64,000 nt of DNA, taken from the NCBI RefSeq assembly GCF_024297185.1, contig NZ_JANCTD010000003.1, positions 1-64,000 on the forward strand, written 5' to 3'. The notes under the pieces were generated by a model. The model did no database searches, was not told where the DNA came from, and saw only the letters and a program-made list of their open reading frames with translations. Shown in pieces: positions 7,892 through 17,913 of the stretch. The stretch is from Lewinella sp. JB7. GTDB taxonomy: Bacteria; Bacteroidota; Bacteroidia; Chitinophagales; Saprospiraceae. A program made the position numbers and the translations under genes. Every line of letters starts with the position of its first letter. The first letter of the stretch is position 1.

Positions 7892-9151
7892 TTACTGCAC
7901 CAGCAGCAGTTTAGCCCGATGACCGGAACCTTCCTGCGACGCCCGGATCAGGTAGGAACCCGGAGTCAGGCGGTTCGAAAGCTCGATCAGCTGGCTACGT
8001 TCTGCGCCGAGTTCGTACGCCCGCTGAAATAGCTGTCGACCCGTTATGTCATAGACCTCGATCGTAAGTTGAGCCCCTGACGTCACCCCGACTGCCTGGA
8101 CATAGAAGTGCCGCCCGGTATTCGGATTAGGAAAGAGGGAGAAGGACCAATCGACATCGGCGGAAAAATTTACCTCTACCAGATGCGACAAGCTGATGCT
8201 GCCGTCGAAATCGGTGGTCCGCAGACGGTAGTACGAGGTGCCGGAATAGGGTTCGTCGTCACGCAGTTCGTAGGAAAGCCGCTCTCCGGGGACCGAGTTT
8301 CCCGCCGCGGCGGTGGTGCCTACGGTGGCAAACGCCCGTCCGTCGACCGTCCGTTCGATGGTGAAAAAGTCCGTATCGACCTCATCCTCGGTGACCCACT
8401 TGACGAGGACGAATTGTTCGCCCGGAATAGCGTCGAAGCTGATGAGGGTCAGTGGCAGGGGCACGACACCGAAGAAGTAGTTGGCATGGAATCCCTGCCC
8501 CGGTCCGCCCAGGTACAGGGCCGCCAGATCCTGGCCGGTCACCGTGGCCGACAAAGTCCTGAAGTCGAAGCCATCTCCGGCACCACCCGTGTACAGTCTG
8601 GCCAGCGAAGTACTGCTGAGTAAGGTGTTCGTGGTGGCGTGGTCGAAGCCGTCGCCATCGCTGCCACGAAACACGCCGGCAATAGATTCTCCGCCCAGCG
8701 TCAGTGCTGCGGTCTCCCGACTGAATCCATCGCCGCTACCGCCGGAGTAGGCTCCCCGCAGATCCGCTCCCGATAGGTTCAGGAAGACCGTCTGCCGATC
8801 GAAACCGTCGCCCGCCCCGCCAGAAAAAACCGAGACCAGACTCAGGCCGGCCAGCGCGAAATTGCCCGATTTCTGGTCGAAACCGTCGCCGGGTCCACCG
8901 GTATATACGCCGGCTAGATTTTCGCCGGAAAGGGAAATCGTAAATCCTATGGCATCGGATCCATCGCCGTCACCGCCGGTGTATACGGCCCTGGTTCCCG
9001 CGGGCTGGCCATCGATGGTGACCTGCACGATTTGCCGGGCAAAGAAGCCATCCCCCGGCCCGCCGGAAAACTGTGCGGTGAGGGAGGCTGTAGCCAGGAT
9101 TAAGGTCGGAAGGAGTAGCCAGCGGACCTCGGAGGATTGGTGGGTTAGCAT
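7892..9151 (-). CDS. T9SS-exported protein with 26-residue GGxGDGF repeats
   Basis: A secreted or surface protein of 419 residues. A signal peptide (1-27, ending SLTAQ) leads into eight units that each start with [YF]xGGxGDGF; full units at residues 57-212 are exactly 26 residues long. A linker domain of fibronectin-like character (about 233-330) and a type-A T9SS sorting domain (about 338-419, SLFPNPNTG... to GSYLIRAS) follow. The sorting domain implies export across the outer membrane and attachment or release by the type IX system. The glycine- and aspartate-rich turns could bind calcium, but this is not shown. It lies 10 bases after the SUMF1-like gene on the same strand. Confidence 0.85.
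   Translation of the reverse strand: MLTHQSSEVRWLLLPTLILATASLTAQFSGGPGDGFFARQIVQVTIDGQPAGTRAVYTGGDGDGSDAIGFTISLSGENLAGVYTGGPGDGFDQKSGNFALAGLSLVSVFSGGAGDGFDRQTVFLNLSGADLRGAYSGGSGDGFSRETAALTLGGESIAGVFRGSDGDGFDHATTNTLLSSTSLARLYTGGAGDGFDFRTLSATVTGQDLAALYLGGPGQGFHANYFFGVVPLPLTLISFDAIPGEQFVLVKWVTEDEVDTDFFTIERTVDGRAFATVGTTAAAGNSVPGERLSYELRDDEPYSGTSYYRLRTTDFDGSISLSHLVEVNFSADVDWSFSLFPNPNTGRHFYVQAVGVTSGAQLTIEVYDITGRQLFQRAYELGAERSQLIELSNRLTPGSYLIRASQEGSGHRAKLLLVQ
8489..9070 (-). repeat. Coding tandem repeat: eight GGxGDGF units, 26 residues each
   Basis: Units start at residues 28, 57, 83, 109, 135, 161, 187 and 213 of the T9SS protein. The first unit is 29 residues, the next six are 26 each, and the last is truncated. 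The conserved core is [YF]-x-G-G-x-G-D-G-F-D; the rest is a variable strand-turn stretch. The DNA has diverged more than the protein, so the array is old rather than freshly amplified. Confidence 0.85.
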
Positions 9152-9161
9152 GAGTACCTGC

Positions 9162-10643
9162 TTAGTTGGCGCTTCTCACGCCGCGGAAACCCAGCCTGGT
9201 ATTGGCGCCAACGAGTTCGGTAGCCGCATCATTGCGGTCGGACAGGCGCAGAAAAGGTGCACCGTTCGCGTGGCTTCCGCCGCGGTATCCGAGTCCCAGA
9301 TTCCCTACGGGCCAGGAGAGTACGTTGTGGGTGTTTGAGATTTCTCCGTCTCCGTGACTTCCGTTAAATGCCCTTCCCTCCGGATTACCGATGGTGATCA
9401 TCCGTTCGTACAGGTTGCCGGAGAGTTCCATGATCCCGTAGTAGCTGCCCCCGGTTTCCTCGCGGTTGGCGTTAAGGGCACTGGCCGCGAAAATTCCCAC
9501 GCGTGCCGGTCCGAGGAACGTTGGATTGGTCGCAGCGTAGTGCGCATTTCCGGTCCCTTCTCCCAGTCCCAAAAATTGCTCGGATGGCTGTCCTGCATTC
9601 ATGGCCGTGTATGTCGTAGCGAAAATGCTTGAGGTACCCCAGGCGTATTCACCCTGTATCGGTTCGGCGGGCCCGCGGCCGGCCTTCTCGAATTCCAGTT
9701 CGGTCATGGGTCGTAAGCCCGCCCAGTCCAGGTACGCCAACGCGACCTGGTTGGAAACGTAGTTCAGGGCCACATCGGGTAAGGATGTCGTGGCGTTCCC
9801 GCTTTCATTCCAGGCGATTCCGTTCCGGGCCGATACGGCGTCGGTATTTTTTCCGCCGGGACCGGTAACGTCGAGGGCGACGCGCTGGGCTTGGGTAAGG
9901 GTGTTGAAGAAGGCGACGTATTGCGCCTGGGTGGTTTCGTACTTGGCGCAGTAAAATCCGGCGTACCCCTTCGGGAATGCCGCGGGAACCGGTCCGATTT
10001 GATCTCCGGAAGTCACTCCTTCATTGCTGGGCGGATAATTCAGGTTACCTACTGCCCCACCGATGGTGATCTGGTCCTCCGATTCCACCGCATAGGCAGG
10101 ACGAAGGAGCGGAGTAACGGTAACCCGATAAAACTCTCCGGCCTCCAGGGTAGCCGGGTTTACTAAGGTCCCACCTGTGCCGAGGTTGAAGGGTCCCTCC
10201 GGCACGTAGACCATCTCCAGGGCGAATACCTGTACGTCAACGACCGCGTTGTTATCCACGCCGTCTATGCCGTAATCCCATACGAGTTGTATGTCCTGAT
10301 AGGCGACGTCGCCGCTGCCGTCGCTACTGCGGTACACGAAAGCCCCCAGGTTGTCGACTTCCTCGACCGTTGCTCCGCCGGGGGCACTTCCGGTGCGTGC
10401 GATGTTGGCGTGGCGCCAGGGCCCTCCCCCGACGCGGTACTTAATGATCACCCAGGCGGCGTCGTAGTTGGCGGGACCAACACTGATGCGCCAGGAGTTT
10501 TCCCACGCCAAATCAAACTGAACGGTGGTCTCCCCGGAGCCAACGTCTTGGTCGGTAAGCACGATGTTAGAAACCGCAATGTTGTTAGCCCGTAGGGCGG
10601 TGAACGAGAGTAACACCAGTAGAAGGAGGGGGAAGTGATTCAT
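9162..10643 (-). CDS. Secreted SUMF1/formylglycine-enzyme-fold protein
   Basis: A 493-residue exported protein. A signal peptide (1-19, ending ALRA) precedes an N-terminal beta domain (about 20-140) and a SUMF1-type domain from about 142 to the end (ALEMVYVPEGPFNLGTGG, ...MELSGNLYERM, ...LGFRGVRSAN). Real formylglycine-generating enzymes need two active cysteines near the end of this domain; none is visible here, so a binding or structural role of the C-type-lectin-like fold is more likely. The ATG at 10643 is chosen for its signal peptide; the frame upstream to 10823 is not signal-like. It has no T9SS sorting domain, unlike its downstream neighbour. Confidence 0.8.
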   Translation of the reverse strand: MNHFPLLLLVLLSFTALRANNIAVSNIVLTDQDVGSGETTVQFDLAWENSWRISVGPANYDAAWVIIKYRVGGGPWRHANIARTGSAPGGATVEEVDNLGAFVYRSSDGSGDVAYQDIQLVWDYGIDGVDNNAVVDVQVFALEMVYVPEGPFNLGTGGTLVNPATLEAGEFYRVTVTPLLRPAYAVESEDQITIGGAVGNLNYPPSNEGVTSGDQIGPVPAAFPKGYAGFYCAKYETTQAQYVAFFNTLTQAQRVALDVTGPGGKNTDAVSARNGIAWNESGNATTSLPDVALNYVSNQVALAYLDWAGLRPMTELEFEKAGRGPAEPIQGEYAWGTSSIFATTYTAMNAGQPSEQFLGLGEGTGNAHYAATNPTFLGPARVGIFAASALNANREETGGSYYGIMELSGNLYERMITIGNPEGRAFNGSHGDGEISNTHNVLSWPVGNLGLGYRGGSHANGAPFLRLSDRNDAATELVGANTRLGFRGVRSAN

Positions 10644-10729
10644 TGTGAATGGATTGGGTAAGTGAATTGAGGCATTTACGGTATTGATAATTAGACCGGC
10701 GAGGCCGTTACACCCCCGGGCGAAAAACC

Positions 10730-10737
10730 TATCTTCG
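10730..10737 (+). promoter_or_regulatory. -7 promoter box TATCTTCG before gatB
   Basis: TATCTTCG differs by one base from TAnnTTTG and ends 22 bases before the TTG start of gatB. It lies in the 116-base divergent region shared with the SUMF1-like gene. Confidence 0.45.
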
Positions 10738-10759
10738 CCGCAACCCAAATGATCCGTTC

Positions 10760-12184
10760 TTGAGTTACGAGACCACCATTGGCTTAGAAACCCACGTCCA
10801 GTTGGCCACCGCGTCCAAGGCATTCTGCGCCGACCGTAATGAGTTCGGGGCCGAACCGAACCGTCACGTGAGCGAAGTAAGTCTTGGCTATCCGGGCACC
10901 CTGCCCTTCCTGAATGAGCGGCAGGTGGAGTTCGCGATCAAACTCGGGCTGGCGCTGGGTTGTCGGATCAACCGACGCAGCACCTTCGACCGGAAGAATT
11001 ATTTCTACGCCGATCTGCCCAAGGGATACCAAATCACCCAGGACGACCGGCCCATCTGCGTCGGAGGAGCTTTACCCATTCGTACTGACGCGGCGACCGT
11101 GCGGCACGTCCGGCTTCACCACATCCATTTGGAGGAGGACGCGGGTAAGTCGGTACATGCCCCGGACGAGTCGTTCAGCCGGGTTGATCTTAATCGGGCG
11201 GGTACGCCCCTCCTCGAAGTCGTCACGGAGCCGGATCTGTGCAGCGCGGAGGAAGTCGACGCCTTCATGAGCGGTATGCGCCAACTCGTCCGCTGGCTCG
11301 ACATCAGCGACGGCAATATGGAGGAGGGCAGTCTACGCTGTGATGTGAACGTGAGCGTCCGCCCCCGGGGCCAGGCCGCGTACGGTACCCGGTGTGAGAT
11401 CAAGAATATGAACAGTATGCGGTACGCCCGCCGGGCGATTGCCTACGAAGTAGACCGACAGATCGCACTGTTGGAGGCCGGAGGGGAGGTACAGCAACAG
11501 ACCCGCCAATTCGACCCCCAGTCGGGCACCACTTCCGCTCTGCGCGACAAGGAAAACGCTCACGACTACCGCTACTTTCCCGACCCCGACCTTCCACCCG
11601 TTGTCGTCACCGAAGGGTACGTGAGCCGCCTGCGGGAGGACGTGGGGATCCTGCCCTGGGAAGCGTACGATCAGCTCACGGCGCTGGGATTAGACGCGGA
11701 GGACGCCGCCCTGATCGGTGAGGAAAAGGACCGCTACCTCACCTTCCTTCGCTACGCGGAACACTCCCCCGCGGTCCCCGAACTGGCCAAACTCTGGGTG
11801 AACCGGGTGCTACCTTTCGCGCAGGGACGGGAACTCCAGCTGGCCCCGGAGCAATTCGTCCGCCTACAGGAGCTGATCGCGGACGGCAAGGTGAGCGCCG
11901 CCAACGCCGCTTCCCGCTTGCTTACCGACCTGCTCGAGGAACCGGGCGATCCCGTGCAACGTGCCGAGCAACTGGGGTTGATTCAGAATACCGATACGAA
12001 TTACCTGCGCGAAATCGCCCGCTCGGTGATCGCCGATAATCCGGGCAAGGTGACGGCTTACCAAAAGGGTAAAAAGGGGCTGCTGGGCTTCTTTATGGGG
12101 CAGGTCATGCGCAAGAGCGGCGGTAGCGCGGAACCCACCGAAACCCAGACGCTTCTACGCGATATGTTAGAGGAAAAAGCTTAA
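10760..12184 (+). CDS. gatB: Asp-tRNA(Asn)/Glu-tRNA(Gln) amidotransferase subunit B
   Basis: A 474-residue GatB that binds misacylated tRNA and transfers ammonia (from GatA) onto Glu-tRNA(Gln) or Asp-tRNA(Asn). Family blocks are clear: ETTIGLETHVQL at the N-terminus, AKGYQITQ-type text (PKGYQITQDDRPICVGG), HLEEDAGKSVH, DLNRAGTPLLEVVTEPD, the CEIKNMNSM motif, and a C-terminal tRNA-binding tail (VTAYQKGKKGLLGFFMGQVM). The TTG at 10760 matches the family start; there is no in-frame ATG before the first conserved block. GatA and GatC are not in this window. The next gene starts two bases after the stop. Confidence 0.96.
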   Translation: MSYETTIGLETHVQLATASKAFCADRNEFGAEPNRHVSEVSLGYPGTLPFLNERQVEFAIKLGLALGCRINRRSTFDRKNYFYADLPKGYQITQDDRPICVGGALPIRTDAATVRHVRLHHIHLEEDAGKSVHAPDESFSRVDLNRAGTPLLEVVTEPDLCSAEEVDAFMSGMRQLVRWLDISDGNMEEGSLRCDVNVSVRPRGQAAYGTRCEIKNMNSMRYARRAIAYEVDRQIALLEAGGEVQQQTRQFDPQSGTTSALRDKENAHDYRYFPDPDLPPVVVTEGYVSRLREDVGILPWEAYDQLTALGLDAEDAALIGEEKDRYLTFLRYAEHSPAVPELAKLWVNRVLPFAQGRELQLAPEQFVRLQELIADGKVSAANAASRLLTDLLEEPGDPVQRAEQLGLIQNTDTNYLREIARSVIADNPGKVTAYQKGKKGLLGFFMGQVMRKSGGSAEPTETQTLLRDMLEEKA

Positions 12185-12186
12185 CC

Positions 12187-14202
12187 ATGGCGAACGACTA
12201 CGCGGAGTACCTGATGTGGTGGAAAAAGCACGGTCGTCATGCCCTAAGCGATTATACGGATGGCAAGACCTCGTACGTAGTGGGGCTTTCCCCCCAGCGG
12301 GCGCTGGAGTATTCCGCCGTAGAGATCACGAGCATCCTGCACGGGCGCCTGGGCAGTTCATTGTTCCAGCGCGCACTTAATCCTGACAACCGGATCGAAA
12401 GTCACGTTGCCGAGCGCGCGAACGGCGACTGGTTGAAATCCTGCCACACGGTGGGAGTGAACGTACGCACGATCGGAAGCTTCTGGAACGTGCTGAAGTA
12501 CGCGCTCACCCTGCCGGATCACATTCGGGGCATTCACCTATTGCCGATCTGGGAACCCGGCGTAGTGGGTAGCCTGTACGGAATGGCCAGTTGGAACCTG
12601 AACTGGGAATTTCTGGACGGCGAAGCCCTCCGGATGTTTCCGCAGTTGAGAAACCTGGAGAACCAACTTAAGGTGACCATCAATATGCTGCATGCCCTGG
12701 GGAAGGTCGTCGGCATGGACGTCATTCCCCATACCGACCGGTACAGCGAGATAGTACTGGCTAATCCCAGCTACTTCGAATGGCTTCGACGCGACGATCT
12801 GACCATCACCGATCACCGCGAGAACCTGCACGAGGACGCCGAGCGGGCTATACTGGACTGGCTGCGCCTAACGGATCCACGGCTGGATTACCAGCCGGAG
12901 ACATTTTTCGGGGAGCTGACGGAGGCGGACCGGTTACTGAAGCTGTTCGGCCCACCTACCGACTACGATCTGCGCCTGGAGCGCCGGGTGAATTTGGTCG
13001 ATTACCTGTATGACCAGGGACTGGAGCCGGTACCGGCCACCATGGCTCCCCCCTACCGGGGAATCGAGGTGGACCCCTCCCCCGAAGCGCTGACGGTAGA
13101 CGATGCCGGCCACCGGTGGCGCGACTACCGGATGACCAGGCCGGAAGGGATGAGCCGGGTGTTCGGCCCACTGGCCCGCTTCAAATTTTACGGTCGAAAG
13201 GACGGGAACCGGGACTGGGCAATCGATTTTGACCACCCCCGCCGGGAAGTATGGTCATACTTTACGGAAAAGTACGCCGAACAACAGGCTCGCTACGGAT
13301 TCGACTTTATGCGGGGCGATATGTCCCACGTCCAGATGCGGCCCGACGGGGTCCCCGAGCACACCGACGACTATTACGATCCCCTACGGGCCGTCAAAAG
13401 GCGGATCGCGCGTGAGGTCCCCCACTTCGCCTACTTTGCCGAAAGCTTCCTCGCGCCTCCGGGTGTAATGGCCTATGGGGATGAGGTACGGCACCTAATG
13501 GCATCGGAGGCGGAAGTAACACTGGGGGACCTGCAGGGCATGGTACCCGGTAGCGAAAGATTTCAGGACATCCTGGAATCTTATCTGGAGATCGCCGAAG
13601 TCACCCCGGTCACTCCGGCCTTTACCGTAATTACGGGGGATAAGGACGATCCCCGCTTCGACCATTTCCACCATCACGGGGAGGTCGCGCGGTTCTTTAC
13701 CGGATTCTTCCTCGGCCGACTTCCGCTCTACTTCGCCCTGGGGTTTGAACAACGGGACCGTCACTTCACCCCCGCTCCGAACGAGAAGTATACCAAGCTG
13801 TACGTGTTCCAGGAGCGTAGCGGTCCGAAAGCGACAAATGGACGCTGGCGGTGGGGCACCAACTTTACGTTATTCCACCAACTGCAGGAAGTACATCTTT
13901 TCGCCCGGAAGATTCTGCCCCGCCTCGGTTCCGACCTGCTCGGCAGTGGTAAGATAATTGTGCGGACGGACGGACTGGTTCACTGGATCCGGGCGGACGT
14001 AGAAGACAACACCGCCTATCTGTTCGTAGTCAATTTTTCGGCGACAGAACGCGCACTAACCTTTAATCCGCAGGTCGGGTTCAGGCGGGCGGAGCTACTC
14101 CTTGCCGTACCGGAGATGGAAACCCATAGCTTACCCATCGGCCGGGATCTGGACTTGGGTTTACTGGCCGGCGGAAGTGTCCGTGGATATCAATTGGTCT
14201 AG
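12187..14202 (+). CDS. Divergent GH13 (alpha-amylase superfamily) enzyme
   Basis: A 671-residue cytoplasmic protein without a signal peptide that shows degenerate GH13 regions: I at about 177-185 (GMDVIPHTDR), II at 371-381 (GFDFMRGDMSH, putative nucleophile D378), III at about 414-420 (YFAES, putative acid E419) and IV at about 481-490 (VITGDKDDPR, in place of the usual HD pair). A beta-sandwich C-domain from about 600 is likely. The core residues are present, so activity on alpha-glucosides is plausible. Sequence is far from GlgB, GlgX, sucrose phosphorylase and maltosyltransferase, so the reaction is unknown. It is packed against gatB (2 bases), with the broken photolyase gene 69 bases downstream. 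Confidence 0.7.
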   Translation: MANDYAEYLMWWKKHGRHALSDYTDGKTSYVVGLSPQRALEYSAVEITSILHGRLGSSLFQRALNPDNRIESHVAERANGDWLKSCHTVGVNVRTIGSFWNVLKYALTLPDHIRGIHLLPIWEPGVVGSLYGMASWNLNWEFLDGEALRMFPQLRNLENQLKVTINMLHALGKVVGMDVIPHTDRYSEIVLANPSYFEWLRRDDLTITDHRENLHEDAERAILDWLRLTDPRLDYQPETFFGELTEADRLLKLFGPPTDYDLRLERRVNLVDYLYDQGLEPVPATMAPPYRGIEVDPSPEALTVDDAGHRWRDYRMTRPEGMSRVFGPLARFKFYGRKDGNRDWAIDFDHPRREVWSYFTEKYAEQQARYGFDFMRGDMSHVQMRPDGVPEHTDDYYDPLRAVKRRIAREVPHFAYFAESFLAPPGVMAYGDEVRHLMASEAEVTLGDLQGMVPGSERFQDILESYLEIAEVTPVTPAFTVITGDKDDPRFDHFHHHGEVARFFTGFFLGRLPLYFALGFEQRDRHFTPAPNEKYTKLYVFQERSGPKATNGRWRWGTNFTLFHQLQEVHLFARKILPRLGSDLLGSGKIIVRTDGLVHWIRADVEDNTAYLFVVNFSATERALTFNPQVGFRRAELLLAVPEMETHSLPIGRDLDLGLLAGGSVRGYQLV

Positions 14203-14271
14203 TTTCCGGAACAGCTTGGCTCCCGCGTCCCCGCCCTGAACCATACACGTGCGGAGCCAGTTAGACGGGCG

Positions 14272-15826
14272 ATGCCAAACTCCCCCGCCCCCGCCCGTCT
14301 CCGCCTGATCCTCGGCGATCAACTAAACATCAATCACAGTTGGTTTCGCACTGCTGACGATACCACCGTCTACGCGATGTTTGAGACATACTCCGAAGCA
14401 ACGTACTGTGAACACCACGTTCAAAAGATCACCGGCTTCTTTCTGGCGATGCGCGCTTTTGCTGAACAGCTGCGCGTACGGGGACACCGGGTGCACTACC
14501 GCACGCTCGACCAGACCAGGGAGGCCGGCCTGAATACGATCACGGACAACCTCAGCGATCTTCTGCACCAGCTGGGCGGGCCGGCGTTCGAGTATCAACT
14601 CCCCGATGAATGGCGGTTGGATCAGGAACTGATTTCGTTTTCGGAAAATATTGGCGGAGTAAGTGTGGATTCGGAACACTTTATGTCCGATCGCAACGAC
14701 GTGGCCGACCTCTTCGCGGGGAAGTCGTCCTACCTGATGGAAACCTTTTACCGGGAAATGCGCCGACGGCACGGGGTTCTGATGGACCCGAGCGGGGAAC
14801 CGGAGACGGGCCAGTGGAACTACGACCAGGAAAATCGGGGTGCGCTACCGAAGGAGATCAGTTTTCCGGCCGCCACGGTTTTCGACCGCGACGCCGGCGA
14901 CATCGTGGCAATGATCGATCGTCATGGCATCAACACCATGGGTCGGATGCAGGACAACCGCTTCACCTATCCCGTAACGCGGGAGGAATGCCTGGAGGCG
15001 CTGGCAGACTTTTGCGAAAAATCGCCTTCCCTTCTTCGGTACTTACCAGGACGCAATGACCATGCACCACCCTTTGCTGTACCACGCCAATCTGAGCTTT
15101 GCGATGAACACCAAAATGCTGTCCCCCCGGGAGGTGATCGATGAGGCCATCCGGGCCTGGCGGCAGCATCCGGACGCCATATCGTTCAATCAGGTCGAGG
15201 GCTTCGTACGCCAGATCCTCGGGTGGCGGGAATACATGCGGGGGGTATACTGGGCCCAGATGCCCGAGTTCGAACACACCAACAGTTTGCAGCATACGCG
15301 CAAGCTTCCCGGCTGGTACTGGACCGGAGACACGAAGATGAATTGCCTGAGTCACGCCGTCAATCAGAGTCTCGACCTGGCCTACGCCCACCACATCCAA
15401 CGCTTGATGATCACCGGCAACTTCGCCCTGATCCTGGGTGCTCACCCGGACGAGGTGGATGCCTGGTACCTGGGCGTCTACATCGACGCGATTCAGTGGG
15501 TGGAGATCACCAATACCCGGGGAATGAGCCAGCGGGCCGACGGTGGACTCATCGCCACCAAACCCTACTGCAGCAGCGCGAACTACATCAACAAGATGAG
15601 CGACTACTGCCGCAGCTGTCACTATGACCCCAAGAAACGAACGGGTGAACGCGCCTGCCCCTTTAACAGCCTGTACTGGGACTTTCTCGATCGCCACCGC
15701 GAACGTTTCGCCGGCAATTTCCGCATGAAGATGATGTACCGCGCCTGGGAGCGAAAGGGATCGGAGGAGCAGGTCGCGATTCTGGAACGGGCGGCCTGGG
15801 TGAAGGAGCACGTGGAGGAATTGTAG
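14272..15826 (+). pseudogene. FeS-type cryptochrome/photolyase (PhrB-like), split by a +1 frameshift
   Basis: Two halves in different frames make one protein of about 517 residues. The N-terminal half (from ATG 14272) runs in frame to about 15025 (RLRLILGDQLN... EALADFCEK). The text then continues one frame over, where removing one C at 15025/15026 restores SLPFFGTYQDAMTMHHPLLYH and the rest to 15826. The C-terminal half carries the family's four Fe-S cysteines (MNCLSHAV and YCRSCHYDPKKRTGERACPF) and FAD-binding text (GWREYMRGVYW, YIDAIQWVEITNTRGMSQ). Intact relatives repair (6-4) photoproducts or sense light. Unshifted, the first half ends at 15144 after 40 unrelated residues. Recent inactivation or a sequencing error is more likely than programmed frameshifting; the site is not a long homopolymer. 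Confidence 0.85.
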
Positions 15827-15864
15827 GTCGCCATCCCGTGGTCGCCTGCCCCCAAACTTTTTCC

Positions 15865-15872
15865 TACCTTCA
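15865..15872 (+). promoter_or_regulatory. -7 promoter box TACCTTCA before sucC
   Basis: TACCTTCA keeps the TA and TT of TAnnTTTG and ends 20 bases before the sucC ATG at 15893. The -33 region is not recognisable. Confidence 0.4.
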
Positions 15873-15892
15873 CGGCCACTAAAATATAGCCA

Positions 15893-17095
<1,203 letters not shown>

Positions 17096-17120
17096 GACAA
17101 CGGACTACGCCCACACGATC

Positions 17121-17158
17121 GGGGGCCGTCGGCGTTTTGCCGACGGCCCCCTTTCTTT
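17121..17158 (+). terminator. Rho-independent terminator after sucC
   Basis: A perfect 13-bp GC-rich stem (GGGGGCCGTCGGC at 17121-17133 against 17139-17151) with a five-base loop GTTTT is followed by TTTCTTT. It sits between convergent genes; the stop codon of the minus-strand gene at 17157 overlaps its end, so it may partly serve both directions, though the T tract favours the plus strand. Confidence 0.9.
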
Positions 17159-17837
17159 AGCGCACGACGGCTTCCGGTTTTCGGATGGGGATCTGGATTT
17201 CGCGAACCTTCAGCCCGATGTCGCGCACCGCATCCGCCTCGCTGCTTACGGCTACGTCGCCGAGCAATTGGGGATCGAGTCCGCCGGCCGGCAGGCGTTC
17301 CGGTGCGTAGGTCAGTCGGACCAGAATACCGTCCAGTTTTCCCCCGTTCCAGTCGGTGACGGTACCGCCGTAGTCCCACCCGAAGCCGGTGAAGGTGAAG
17401 GGTCGACCGTTCATACGGTGCAGTTCCGCAAGCGTAGTACCGATGGTCAGACCGGTAGACTCCTCCCTCCAGTTGCTGCGGTCGTTGCTGAAGCGCGCGG
17501 TGGCGGGTTGCTTGTCGTCGCCGAGCTCGATTAGGAGTTCATCCGTCGTGCCGGGAAACAACACGTAACCGGGGGCGGTCTCCCCTTCCCCCAGTTCGAT
17601 CTTGCGGCTTTCGAGCACTCCGGAGCCGTAAAGGTTTTCAATCTTGGCCATGGGCATACCGGCCTTGATCAGGCCTATTCGTTCCCCGGCGCGAAAGGTG
17701 CGTTCGCCCACGGCGGCAACGGCGTCTTGGGGCGGGGGCGCGGGTGCAACGATGGTTTGGGAAGCGGGCTCATCCCCACTTTCCATGCATCCCACGAAGC
17801 TCACTGCCAGCAGACAAGCGGTAATTAGTCTAAACAT
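17157..17837 (-). CDS. Lipoprotein of unknown function
   Basis: A predicted lipoprotein of 226 residues: signal MFRLITACLLAVSFVGC, with the lipid cysteine at 17, then an acidic Ala/Pro-rich linker and a globular domain with strands such as IGLIKAGMPMAKIENLYG and LTIGTTLAELHRMNGRPFTFTG. The two similar 'G-x-T/M-x-x-x-L/I-x-x-x-x-G' passages suggest a duplicated small domain. The ATG at 17837 begins the signal peptide, while the ATG seven codons upstream would extend it needlessly. No family is recognised. It stands alone between sucC and pyruvate carboxylase. Confidence 0.75.
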   Translation of the reverse strand: MFRLITACLLAVSFVGCMESGDEPASQTIVAPAPPPQDAVAAVGERTFRAGERIGLIKAGMPMAKIENLYGSGVLESRKIELGEGETAPGYVLFPGTTDELLIELGDDKQPATARFSNDRSNWREESTGLTIGTTLAELHRMNGRPFTFTGFGWDYGGTVTDWNGGKLDGILVRLTYAPERLPAGGLDPQLLGDVAVSSEADAVRDIGLKVREIQIPIRKPEAVVR

Positions 17838-17913
17838 CAACGTTACTTGGCTTACCAACGGAGACCATTCGAGAACCTCAATTGTTCAGCCGTGCCCGGG
17901 TGCGATCGGTCCG

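Noticed and set aside
8489-9070. Regular repeats that might suggest a CRISPR array
   Set aside because: The period of 78 bases is coding, the repeats vary at the DNA level, and they lie inside a secreted protein gene. No cas genes are near.
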